A stretch of 64,000 bases of DNA from the NCBI RefSeq assembly GCF_001590785.1, contig NZ_LTAO01000002.1:1-64000 (forward strand), given 5' to 3'. Below the pieces are notes generated by a model. The model searched no databases. It saw nothing but the letters and a program-made list of their open reading frames with translations, and was not told where the DNA came from. The position numbers were made by a program, and so were the translations under genes. Shown in pieces: positions 35,260 to 43,311 of this stretch (position 1 is its first letter; the number at the start of each line of letters is the position of its first letter). This DNA comes from Alkalihalobacillus trypoxylicola. GTDB lineage: Bacteria > Bacillota > Bacilli > Bacillales > Bacillaceae_D.

Positions 35260-37497
35260 ATGGCTCAAAAAGAAACTACCCTACAAATTGAAGGGATGAC
35301 TTGTGCTGCATGTGCTAACCGAATTGAAAAGGGATTATCTAAGGTTGAAGGTGTACAAGAGGCGAATGTCAATTATGCACTAGAGAGATCCGTTATTAAA
35401 TACGATTCGGAAGTCGTTGATAGAGGGAAATTAGAAGAAGTCGTAAATAAGCTAGGGTATTATGCGTTACAAGAAAAGGATGAGGAAGAAAGAGAGAGTC
35501 TTAAAGAGAGATCTTATGAAAAGCTAAAAAGTTTATTTCTTTTTTCAGCGTTATTAACTTTGCCTCTTTTTTGGACAATGGTGACTCATTTTGAATTCTT
35601 ATCATTTTTATATATGCCTAGGATATTTGCTGAACCTTGGATTCAGTTTGCTTTAGCGACACCTGTACAATTTGTAGTAGGAGCCACTTTTTACAAAGGG
35701 GCCTTTCATGCCATAAAAAATAAAAGTGCAAATATGGATGTTCTCGTTGCATTAGGGACAAGTGCTGCCTATTTTTATAGTATTTATTTAATGTTTGAAG
35801 CTAGAGCAACAGGTCATGAAGGTATGGTTGATTTGTATTTTGAAACGAGTGCGGTCATTATCACATTAATCATGCTAGGTAAGCTTTTTGAAACAAGAGC
35901 TAAAGGGAGAACCTCTCAAGCTATTAAGCAGTTACTAAATTTACAAGCGAAACAAGCTCTTGTTATTCGTAATGGAGAAGCTGTGACCATTGCCATTGAA
36001 GAAGTAGTGGTAGGTGATAGGGTCGTCGTAAAACCAGGTGAAAAAATTCCAGTTGATGGTACAGTCATTGAGGGATATTCAGCTGTAGACGAATCAATGA
36101 TAACAGGAGAAAGTATTCCCGTTGAAAAAAAGCCTGGTATGGAAGTAATCGGAGCGACCTTTAATACGAATGGCTCTATAAAAATGAAGGCAACAAAGGT
36201 TGGCCGTGACTCTGCGTTAGCCCAAATTATAAAAGTCGTAGAAGAGGCGCAGGGCTCAAAAGCTAATATTCAACGATTAGCCGACAAGGTCTCAGGGGTA
36301 TTTGTACCAGTCGTCATCGTTTTTAGTATCATTGTTTTTTGCATTTGGTATTTCTTTATTGAACCTGGAAATATCAGTTCTGCATTAATCCCAACCATTT
36401 CTATATTAGTCATCGCATGCCCATGTGCATTAGGGCTAGCGACTCCGACGTCTATTATGGCTGGATCAGGGAGAGCAGCAGAGATTGGGCTTCTATTCAA
36501 AAGCGGAGAGCATTTAGAGAGTGCTCAGTCAGTAGATACCGTGGTTTTAGATAAGACAGGGACTATTACAAAAGGAGAACCAACCTTAACTGATATTATT
36601 TCTTGTAATCAGAGCCAAAAAAATCAACTGTTAAAACTCGTTGCATCAGCAGAAAGTAAATCTGAACATCCTTTAGCCCAAGCAATAGTTAGACAAGCAA
36701 AGAACCAAAGTTTGTTAATCGATGAGCCGAGCTCTTTTATGGCCATTCCAGGAGGGGGCATTTCTGCGACGGTAAATGATTACGAAATTTTAGTAGGAAC
36801 TAGAAAATTATTTGAAAAAGAGTCAATTAATTATAAACAAATGGAGCCAACTTTATTGCAATTAGAAAAACAAGGGAAAACAGCTATCCTTGTAGCAAAA
36901 AATCAAGAATTATTTGGAATCATGGCTGTTTCAGATGTGATAAAGGAAAGCTCAAAATCTGCAATAAATAGACTGAAAAGACTTGGATTAGATGTTATCA
37001 TGCTTACTGGTGATAATGAACGAACCGCAAAAGCGATCGCTGAAGAGGTAGGTATAAAAAAAGTGATTGCAGAGGTTGTTCCTGAACAAAAAAGCGCTCA
37101 AATTAAAAGGCTACAAGAGAATGGAAAAATAGTAGCAATGGTAGGAGATGGCATTAATGATGCTCCGGCATTGGCGGTTGCTAATGTAGGAATGGCAATT
37201 GGAACAGGAGCAGATGTAGCTATTGAAGCAGCGGATATTGCATTGATGAAAGGTGATTTACATTCCGTTAGTGACGCTATTTTGATGAGTAAAAAAACAA
37301 TGAAGAATATTAAAGAAAACTTATTCTTCGCTTTTATATATAATTCTATCGGAATTCCTATTGCTGCATTAGGGCTGTTAGCTCCTTGGTTAGCTGGAGC
37401 TGCAATGGCTTTTAGCTCAGTATCAGTTGTGTTGAATGCGTTGCGTTTACAGAAATTCTCCTTAAAAAAGCTCCAAGGAGGGGAAGAGCATGTCTAA
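35260..37497 (+). CDS. copA: Copper-exporting P1B-type ATPase
   Basis: A 745-residue Cu(I) efflux pump. One N-terminal metal-binding domain ([15 protein letters not shown], ~10-75) is present where B. subtilis CopA has two. Then come the eight-helix transporter core, the TGES actuator loop ([12 protein letters not shown]), the membrane metal site [13 protein letters not shown], the phosphorylation motif [11 protein letters not shown], the nucleotide-binding HP motif SEHPLAQAI and the hinge [18 protein letters not shown]. All catalytic motifs are intact. It ends 8 nt inside the next small gene. Confidence 0.95.
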
Positions 37498-37708
37498 CCC
37501 GAAAAAAGCTATCTTGCTTGCAATATCTTATTTAGTAATCGTTGTCGTCATTTATGTGATCATAACAGGTGAAAATCCATTTAAGCCAGTGGATCACATG
37601 AATGAACATCATCATAGTCAAGAAAACATAATACTTTTAGAGGCAGGGACAAAACCTGTTATTAGATCATTTCATATAACGAAATTTGAAATGATAGGTA
37701 ATAAGTGA
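37490..37708 (+). CDS. Small His-rich membrane protein of the copper operon
   Basis: A 72-residue protein that starts inside the copA stop region, behind GGGGAAGAGC, so it is translationally coupled. It has one N-terminal membrane helix (residues ~8-26) and a likely extracytoplasmic tail with the His/Met cluster [10 protein letters not shown] that could bind copper. The last ~22 codons (from about 37641) fall within repeat A3, so the C-terminus is repeat-derived and may not be functional. I know no named family. A role in copper export or delivery is inferred from context only. Confidence 0.6.
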
Positions 37709-37925
37709 ATACAACAAACAACTAACAGGCCCTTCCTTCTTTTAAGTAAGAAGGAGGCCTATTTCATTTGAAGAATCTCTAGGTAATTAGGTAACTTAGC
37801 GGACAAAAGGCACGGAGACACCAGTGGGGTGAAGAGGCTGCCAAATCGACTTTTTAAACTTGCCAGGCACCCATCGGGCGTGAAGTGTCTTGAGGGAGTG
37901 AAAAGCAGCTGAGTAAGTTTTTGAC
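37641..37925 (+). repeat. Family A dispersed repeat, copy A3
   Basis: It begins inside the small copper-operon gene with GCAGGGACAAAAC and shares CGAAA-TTGAAATGAT-GTAA spacing with copy A4. The terminator-like hairpin is at 37727-37760, then TTAGCGGACAAAAGGCACGGAGAC, CCAGTGGGG and CGTGAAGTGTCTTGAGGGAG. It ends near 37925. More diverged than A2 and A4. Confidence 0.75.
37727..37765 (+). terminator. Terminator-like hairpin in repeat A3
   Basis: AGGCCCTTCCTTCTT pairs imperfectly with AAGAAGGAGGCCT. The T-run after it is weak (ATTTC). It likely ends the copper operon transcript. Confidence 0.6.
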
Positions 37926-37990
37926 ATGAATGAAAGAATTTAATAAGGTAACAACATAAAAGAAAGTAAATTAGAACTGAGGAATGTAAA

Positions 37991-38590
37991 TTGGATACGA
38001 TGTTAAGAGCCATACAAAACAGAAGAACCATACGTAAGCTAAAAGCTCAATCTTCACTAACTGTACAAGAAATCAAAGAAATACTATCAACCGTAGTAGA
38101 TTATGCACCTACTGCCTTTCATTCACAAAGTAGTAGGGTTGTTTTATTGATGAATGAGCATCATCGTACATTTTGGAATATGACAGAAGAAATGATGAAG
38201 CAGGTCTTAACACCTGAAAAATTTTCACTATCGCAAAAGAAGATAAAAGGGTATGCAAGTGGCTTTGGAACCTTACTTTTCTTTGATGATGAAAAGGTAA
38301 CAGAAAAGGTTAAAAACCAGAAGGATCCGCGGTTTGAACAACAATTTGTAACTTGGGCCGATCAATCTTCAGCAATGATGCAATTTGCTATTTGGACCAT
38401 TTTTTCAGAAAAAGGGTTAGGTGCGTCTATTCAACATTTTAATCCTCATATTGACCACGCATGCAGGGAGAAATGGGGATTGCCAGCAGAATGGAGATTA
38501 ATTGCTCAAATGCCGTTTGGAGATATCGATGAAGAGCCAATTCAAAAGGAGACTTTACCAACTGATCAAAAGCTCAAAATTTTAGAATAA
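37991..38590 (+). CDS. Nitroreductase-like flavoprotein, Frm2/CinD type
   Basis: A 199-residue FMN-dependent oxidoreductase. RTIRKL near the start and APTAFHSQSSRVVLLMNEHH mark the Frm2/CinD branch rather than classic NfsA/NfsB enzymes. SSAMMQFAIWTIFSEKGLGASIQHFN is the second flavin-contact region. The TTG at 37991 is chosen because GAGG lies eight bases before it; an ATG follows at 38000. In Lactococcus, CinD is copper-induced and counters copper-linked oxidative stress. The location next to copZA is suggestive, but repeat A3 separates them and no operator is seen. Confidence 0.82.
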   Translation: MDTMLRAIQNRRTIRKLKAQSSLTVQEIKEILSTVVDYAPTAFHSQSSRVVLLMNEHHRTFWNMTEEMMKQVLTPEKFSLSQKKIKGYASGFGTLLFFDDEKVTEKVKNQKDPRFEQQFVTWADQSSAMMQFAIWTIFSEKGLGASIQHFNPHIDHACREKWGLPAEWRLIAQMPFGDIDEEPIQKETLPTDQKLKILE

Positions 38591-38606
38591 CTCTTTCTAT
38601 CGGATT

Positions 38607-38625
38607 GACAATGATAATCTTTCTC
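38607..38625 (+). promoter_or_regulatory. Fur box upstream of hmoA
   Basis: GACAATGATAATCTTTCTC matches the 19-bp Fur consensus GATAATGATAATCATTATC at 16 positions. It overlaps the -35 TTGACA (38605-38610), 18 nt before a weak -10 TAAGAT (38629-38634). Iron repression of hmoA is therefore expected. Confidence 0.8.
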
Positions 38626-38670
38626 GATTAAGATAACATTAATAATATTAACAAAAGAGGGGATTATACG

Positions 38671-38991
38671 ATGTTTATTCAAAATAAGGATTTTGTTGTT
38701 AAAGAAGGTACATCTCAGCTTGTGGTAGACAGATTTAGTGGGAAAGGTATTATTGAGGAGCAACCAGGTTTTTTGGACATGAGTGTTCTAGTCAAAAAGC
38801 AAAGACGCGGGGATGAAGAAGTTATCGTTATGATTCGCTGGGAATCTGAAGAGGATTGGAAAAATTGGGAGAAGAGCGATATTCATTTAGAAGGCCATCG
38901 TCAAAGTCGCGGTAAACCAAAGCCAGAGCATATTATTGATTTCAAACAAAACGTCTATGAAGTAAAGGCCTTTAAAACAGCTCCACAATAA
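38671..38991 (+). CDS. hmoA: Heme-degrading monooxygenase, HmoA-like
   Basis: A 106-residue antibiotic-biosynthesis-monooxygenase (ABM) domain protein. The N-terminal strand-loop, RFSGKGIIEEQPGFLDMSVLVKKQ and MIRWESEEDWKNWEKSDIHLEGHR follow the HmoA/IsdG-type dimeric ferredoxin-like fold, with the His near the C-terminal helix as candidate heme ligand. In B. subtilis HmoA opens heme to release iron and is Fur-regulated; the Fur box upstream agrees. It has its own promoter and terminator. Confidence 0.88.
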   Translation: MFIQNKDFVVKEGTSQLVVDRFSGKGIIEEQPGFLDMSVLVKKQRRGDEEVIVMIRWESEEDWKNWEKSDIHLEGHRQSRGKPKPEHIIDFKQNVYEVKAFKTAPQ

Positions 38992-39012
38992 GAAATGAAA
39001 ATGAGAAACAGC

Positions 39013-39047
39013 GACAGTTAACTTAAACGAGTTGACTGTCTTTTTTT
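39013..39047 (+). terminator. Terminator of hmoA
   Basis: GACAGTTAACT (39013-39023) pairs with AGTTGACTGTC (39030-39040), followed by seven Ts. Confidence 0.9.
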
Positions 39048-39056
39048 ATTTAAAAA

Positions 39057-39316
39057 GAGGAAGGCGAAGAGGAGTACTCTATTCGACTGTAATAAGAGTC
39101 AAAGCGATGGAATAGTCAAAAGGGAGAGCTCTATTCACCCGAATAAAGAAAATTCGACAAAAAGAAATCAAATAGAAGCTTTCATTTAGCCCGAAATGAC
39201 AGCCACAGCATTGGAACGGTCAAAAGGGAAAGCTCTATTCACCCGAAAAAAGAACCACACCACAAAAAACGGTTAAAAGGAAGGCTACATTAGACAGTAA
39301 AAAGTAGTCTAATTAC
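39057..39316. repeat. Degenerate tandem array, five units of about 52 bp
   Basis: Units start near 39057, 39109, 39161, 39213 and 39265. Units 2 and 4 are nearly identical over 42 bp (GGTCAAAAGGGA, AGCTCTATTCACCCGA); units 1, 3 and 5 share the order with many changes. No reading frame runs through. The rest of the 496-bp gap holds the hmoA terminator and, near 39405, a TATAAT that could serve uppP. Confidence 0.75.
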
Positions 39317-39487
39317 ACAAATGGCTCATATGATGTTAGGGAGATGACTTGTCTTTTTAAGGGAAAATTAATAATAAAAAGGTAGATAAATGATACACTT
39401 CCTTTATAATAAGAAGCAGTGTTGTTTGAGTTACTTTGGTTAGTAGTCGTTAGTAGTTTTTTATGTAAAGATAGGAGTAGATATTTA

Positions 39488-40321
39488 ATGGAGAGTGCTA
39501 TTCAGCTTGCAGAATGGATTCAATTTTTGTTGTTAGGATTAATTCAAGGGATAACTGAGCCGATTCCTGTCTCCTCGAGTGGACATTTAGTGTTAGCTCA
39601 ACATTTTTTAGGGTTAGAAAGTGAAGGGTTAACGTTTGAAATATTAGTGAATTTTGCTTCATTATTTGCGGTCATCTTCATATACCGAAATGACTTGTTT
39701 CGATTAATTGGTGGAGCATTAAAGTATTTGCAAACGAGGAAACCTGAGTATGAAAGTGATTTTCGCTTTTGGGTTTATTTAGTAATTGCAACAGTTCCTG
39801 CTGCCATAGCTGGACTGTTACTAGAGGATTGGATTGCTACGCAGTCTAGTCATATTGGTGTTATTGCCGTCGCTTTACTTGTGACGGGTGTTGCTTTGTT
39901 TATCATTCGGAAGTTAAAAGGTAAAAAGACTGAATCACAAATTACAATGAAGGAAGTCATTATAGTAGGTTTAGCGCAAATGGTCGCCCTTCTTCCAGGG
40001 ATTAGCCGTTCAGGGGCTACTATTGTGGCAGCGATGGGGGTAGGCTGGACGAGAGAAACTGCGTTACGATTTTCATTTTTTCTCTATATCCCTGTAAGCT
40101 TAGGTAGTGGAATATTAGCATTGCGAGATGTCTTTAGTGACCCAGCTATTGCAGAAAAAGCCTTTCCTTATAGTATTGCATTTGTTGCTTCATTGGTTGC
40201 GTCCTATTTTGCATTGAAAATTTTCATCAATATTATGAAAAGTGGAAAGCTCATTTACTTCTCTATTTATTGCTTTATTGTTGGTTTCGGTGTTCTTGCT
40301 TATTTAGCAATGATATCATAA
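39488..40321 (+). CDS. uppP: Undecaprenyl-diphosphate phosphatase
   Basis: A 277-residue integral membrane enzyme that recycles undecaprenyl pyrophosphate, the carrier for cell wall precursors, and gives bacitracin tolerance. The start is the ATG at 39488 behind TAGGAG; the longer frame from 39419 adds an unlikely leader. Both active-site motifs are present: EPIPVSSSGHLVLAQHFLG (~23-41) and PGISRSGATI with the catalytic Arg. About eight membrane helices. Monocistronic, preceded by the 52-bp tandem array. Confidence 0.94.
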   Translation: MESAIQLAEWIQFLLLGLIQGITEPIPVSSSGHLVLAQHFLGLESEGLTFEILVNFASLFAVIFIYRNDLFRLIGGALKYLQTRKPEYESDFRFWVYLVIATVPAAIAGLLLEDWIATQSSHIGVIAVALLVTGVALFIIRKLKGKKTESQITMKEVIIVGLAQMVALLPGISRSGATIVAAMGVGWTRETALRFSFFLYIPVSLGSGILALRDVFSDPAIAEKAFPYSIAFVASLVASYFALKIFINIMKSGKLIYFSIYCFIVGFGVLAYLAMIS

Positions 40322-40329
40322 TTTTTAAT

Positions 40330-40366
40330 AAGCCTGCTCATGATAAGAATATCAGAGCAGGCTTTT
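40330..40366. terminator. Bidirectional terminator between uppP and catE
   Basis: AAGCCTGCTC (40330-40339) pairs with GAGCAGGCTT (40355-40364), with T-rich tails on both strands. Confidence 0.85.
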
Positions 40367-40369
40367 GAG

Positions 40370-41230
40370 TTATGGAGCTGTCAGTTGAACTGTTACATCG
40401 TTTGGATCCTTTAATGAAATGGTTTGCTTATATTCGGTAAAGTTTATCTGATTAGAGGATAAATGTTGCTTTATATCTTCTAAATCATTTAGGGTCGGTA
40501 GTATAATGGAGTAGTGTTGAACTCCTACGGCTTGTTTAGGTCGTTTAGGAGCTAGATGACCTGCCCAACGATTTAAACCTATATGATGATGATATTGATT
40601 GGCCGCTAAAAAGACCGCACCCATTTGTTTTGCATCCATCGTTACATCGAAACCAAGGGCTTCTTGATAAAATTGGGCAGAATCTTGTAGTGAATGAGCA
40701 TGAAAATGAACATGTCCTAGCTTTGTTTTTTCGGGAAGTTTATGAAATTCTCTATCGCCAACTATTTCTAACAATTCCTGTGCATGAACAGCTTCAGTTG
40801 TCATTATATAATGACCATTTTCATCCTTTAACCATGATGACATAGGTCGATCTGCATACACTTCAATACCATTGCCATCTGGATCAGAGAGGTAAAAGGC
40901 TTCACTAACATGATGATCACCTGAACCAATCGACACCTGATAGGACAGCATATTTTTTAATAATAATCCCAGCTCTTCTCTAGAAGGAAGTAAAAGGGCA
41001 AAATGATATAATCCAGCATTTTGCTGCGCAGGTATAATAAGAGCATCTGGAATTTCTTCTAAAATGACAAGTGGCTTCGTACCGTCTGCTGTCAGGTAGG
41101 CAAGATTTTCCTCAATTTTAAGTACCTCTAGTCCGAGTATGTTTTCGTAAAAAGTAATGGAACGCTTTAATTCACTTACTTTTATTTGTATATGTCCTAA
41201 TTGTACATGTTTAGGTAATTGATAAGTCAT
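40370..41230 (-). CDS. catE: VOC-family dioxygenase, CatE (catechol 2,3-dioxygenase) type
   Basis: A 286-residue two-domain vicinal-oxygen-chelate protein, the length of B. subtilis CatE. The first domain has a complete potential metal set: H13 (LGHIQIKV), H76 (LYHFALL) and E123 in DPDGNGIEVYADRP. The second has GHVHFHA and YHHHIGLNRW, but the usual Glu position reads Gln (DPNDVTVQL). It would open catechol rings or act on a related substrate. It diverges from an HxlR regulator with a palindrome between them, as expected for a quinone- or catechol-responsive switch. The exact substrate is inferred. Confidence 0.8.
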   Translation of the reverse strand: MTYQLPKHVQLGHIQIKVSELKRSITFYENILGLEVLKIEENLAYLTADGTKPLVILEEIPDALIIPAQQNAGLYHFALLLPSREELGLLLKNMLSYQVSIGSGDHHVSEAFYLSDPDGNGIEVYADRPMSSWLKDENGHYIMTTEAVHAQELLEIVGDREFHKLPEKTKLGHVHFHAHSLQDSAQFYQEALGFDVTMDAKQMGAVFLAANQYHHHIGLNRWAGHLAPKRPKQAVGVQHYSIILPTLNDLEDIKQHLSSNQINFTEYKQTISLKDPNDVTVQLTAP

Positions 41231-41262
41231 AGTTTATCACTCCTTAAGTCATTTTTGTTGTG

Positions 41263-41275
41263 TTACTAATAGTAT
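41263..41275. promoter_or_regulatory. Candidate HxlR operator between catE and hxlR
   Basis: TTACTAATAGTAT contains the palindrome TACTA-A-TAGTA. It resembles the TACT/AGTA-type boxes reported for YodB/CatR regulators of B. subtilis. It lies 33 bp before catE and 78 bp before the regulator gene. Confidence 0.6.
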
Positions 41276-41352
41276 GCCTTCTTTTCTTCGTAATGGTAAG
41301 TACGCACTAAAAAGTGTTATAGTTACAAAAAGGAAACTAATGAGGTGAAGAA

Positions 41353-41709
41353 ATGGTTAATCCTATCTCCTGTAAAGCTGATACAGCTTTAGATGTTTTA
41401 GTTGGAAAGTGGACTCACAAAATTCTCTACCAATTAATAAAGAACGAGACGATGCGATTTAATGAATTAAAAAGAGCAATTCCAGGTATTACACAAAAGG
41501 TGCTAACCGCAGAGCTGAGAGAGCTCGAGGAACAAGATATTGTCATACGAAAAATCTATGCTCAAATACCACCAAAGGTTGAATACTCATTAACAGGATA
41601 TGGAGCGACTTTAATACCAATACTTGAAGCAATGGATCAATGGGGTAAAAATCATAAAAAACATTTAGAAGAACTAGCGGCTGATCAAGAAAGAAGTGGA
41701 GAATCATAA
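41353..41709 (+). CDS. HxlR-family regulator with conserved N-terminal Cys
   Basis: A 118-residue winged-helix regulator (DALDVLVGKW-type start, FNELKRAIPGITQKVLTAELRELEEQDIVIRK). The single Cys at position 7 (ISCKADTALDVLVGKW) is where the redox/quinone-sensing Cys of YodB/CatR lies. Transcribed divergently from catE, it probably represses catE and itself until quinones or diamide modify the Cys. Whether it is the CatR or YodB counterpart cannot be decided. GAGGTGAAG precedes the ATG. Confidence 0.85.
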   Translation: MVNPISCKADTALDVLVGKWTHKILYQLIKNETMRFNELKRAIPGITQKVLTAELRELEEQDIVIRKIYAQIPPKVEYSLTGYGATLIPILEAMDQWGKNHKKHLEELAADQERSGES

Positions 41710-41849
41710 GTAGTAAACAATGTGGGTAAGGAGAATTTTTCTGTTATTTCTTTGTTGAAATAGATAAACAATCGGCGAGTTAAAATAGCTGACTTCAAGG
41801 GAAAACAGATCAATCATTTCACTATTATGAAAAAAAGGGTGAAGTAAAA

Positions 41850-42593
41850 ATGGAGAGAAAATCAATAAAATTAGTAGCTTTAGATATGGATGGAACGCTT
41901 CTCAACACTTCTCATGAGGTTTCTGTTGAAAATCAAAGGGCTATTCGTGAAGCAAGAGAACAAGGGGTAGAAGTTATACTATGTACTGGAAGATCGTTGA
42001 ATACGAGTTCCAAGTATGCAAAAACGTTAGAGTTAAATTCTTATCATATCACGGTAAATGGAAGTGAAATTTGGGGTCCTACCGGTGAAATATTAGAGCG
42101 TGTTACGCTCGAAACCAGTGATATTGAAACGTTTTTTGAGTTAATGAATACATATAAAACAGGCTATTGGGCCGTAACGGAAAAGCAAGTGTGGAATGGG
42201 GAGCTTCCTGAAAATATTCATGAGCATACTTGGTTAAAGTTTGGATTTAACTTTGATGATGAAATCACACGTGATCAGCTTTTAGAAGATATTCATTCAA
42301 AAGGAACATATGAGATAAGTAATTCACATCCATTAAATATTGAAGTAAATGTATTAGGAATTAATAAAGCCAATGCCATTAAAAAGGTTTGTGAAAAGCT
42401 GCAAATTTCAATGGATGAGGTTTTGACATGTGGCGATAGTCTTAACGATTTGGCGATGATTAAAGAAGCTGGAGTAGGTGTCGCAATGGGTAATGCACAA
42501 GAGATTGTTAAAAAAGAGGCTAATTGGATTACAGCGACAAATAATGAAGATGGTGTAGCAAAAGCTATAGATAAATTCGTTTTAAATAAGTAA
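41850..42593 (+). CDS. Cof-type HAD-IIB phosphatase
   Basis: A 247-residue haloacid-dehalogenase-fold hydrolase. Motif I is LDMDGTLLNTSHEVS, motif II ILCTGRS, and motifs III/IV are the Lys in INKANAIKK and CGDSLNDLAMIKEAGVGVAMGNA. The type IIB cap lies at ~85-180. Such enzymes dephosphorylate sugar phosphates or flavin precursors; the substrate is not visible. A single gene with a GGGTGAAG site, ended by a hairpin and then by two family B repeats. Confidence 0.88.
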   Translation: MERKSIKLVALDMDGTLLNTSHEVSVENQRAIREAREQGVEVILCTGRSLNTSSKYAKTLELNSYHITVNGSEIWGPTGEILERVTLETSDIETFFELMNTYKTGYWAVTEKQVWNGELPENIHEHTWLKFGFNFDDEITRDQLLEDIHSKGTYEISNSHPLNIEVNVLGINKANAIKKVCEKLQISMDEVLTCGDSLNDLAMIKEAGVGVAMGNAQEIVKKEANWITATNNEDGVAKAIDKFVLNK

Positions 42594-42620
42594 ATAAATG
42601 AGTTAAATGACTACCATTTA

Positions 42621-42668
42621 TAAAAGAAGTCCTTTTAAGCATGCAGCTTATAAAGGCTTCTTTTTTTC
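42621..42668 (+). terminator. Terminator of the HAD gene
   Basis: AGAAG and CTTTTA segments around 42624-42636 pair with TATAAAG and CTTCT at 42649-42661, followed by a T-run. Confidence 0.7.
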
Positions 42669-42687
42669 TATGTTCTTAGAAATGAAT

Positions 42688-42906
42688 CCACTTCATCCTT
42701 TCTATCTTATTATAAAAATCGAACGATTAGGTTTGATTTTCACTTTAGGTAGATGCTTTCCCAAGGGCTGGTCTTCAGCTAACTCCGACTACGCAGGGCT
42801 TCGTCAGAGTGGATCTTCAGACTGCGCTGATCCTTTGGAGTCACTACCTACCGTTACATCAACGAGAGAATTCGCAACCATTTAAGACATTTTTTATAAT
42901 GAATGT
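42688..42906 (+). repeat. Family B structured repeat, copy B1
   Basis: First of two tandem copies about 239 bp apart. Long-range closing stem TAGGTAG (42746-42752) with CTACCTA (42844-42850), next to CCCAAGG/CCTTTGG. The inner stem ACTCCGAC/GTCAGAGT has one mismatch, and GGATC...GATCC forms a third. The surrounding sequence from CCACTTCATC to GACATTTTTTATAATGAA is also conserved. Confidence 0.85.
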
Positions 42907-42926
42907 TTGGTTTTATTCACTTAAAC

Positions 42927-43146
42927 CCACTTCATCATTCAAATCTTATAATGAAAACCGAACGATTAGGTTTGATTCTCACTTTAGGTAGATGCTTTCC
43001 CAAGGGCTGGTCTTCAGCTAACTCCGACTACGCAGGGCTTCGTCAGAGTGGATCTTCAGACTGCGCTGATCCTTTGGGAGTCACTACCTACGTTACAATC
43101 AACAAGTGAATTCACAACCATTTAAGACATTTTTTATAATGAACGT
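42927..43146 (+). repeat. Family B structured repeat, copy B2
   Basis: Second tandem copy, nearly identical to B1 in the core (closing stem 42985-42991 with 43084-43090). Its right flank (TAGAGCAATGATAAAATTCA) is shared with copy B3 but not with B1. From 43147 to the antiporter gene I see only its ribosome binding site. Confidence 0.85.
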
Positions 43147-43311
43147 TAAATTAGAGCAATGATAAAATTCACTCAAATGTGGACTTATTCGTAAAAATTC
43201 AGTAAGAGAGGGATATTATTTGTATAATATGGAATCCTTGAAAGATGTACATAAAAAGTTGATCCAGGTGATTAAATGATTGATGTCACCTGCTCAAGGA
43301 GGCTTCTATAG

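Noticed and set aside
39419-39487. Longer uppP start
   Set aside because: It adds a leader not found in the family and has no ribosome binding site; the ATG at 39488 follows TAGGAG.
42607-43109. Reading frames of 92 and 68 codons with a shared peptide (CFPKGWSSANSDYAGLRQSG)
   Set aside because: They lie inside family B repeats B1 and B2. The third copy (B3) has an in-frame stop at the same place, no ribosome binding site is visible, and base changes preserve stems rather than codons.
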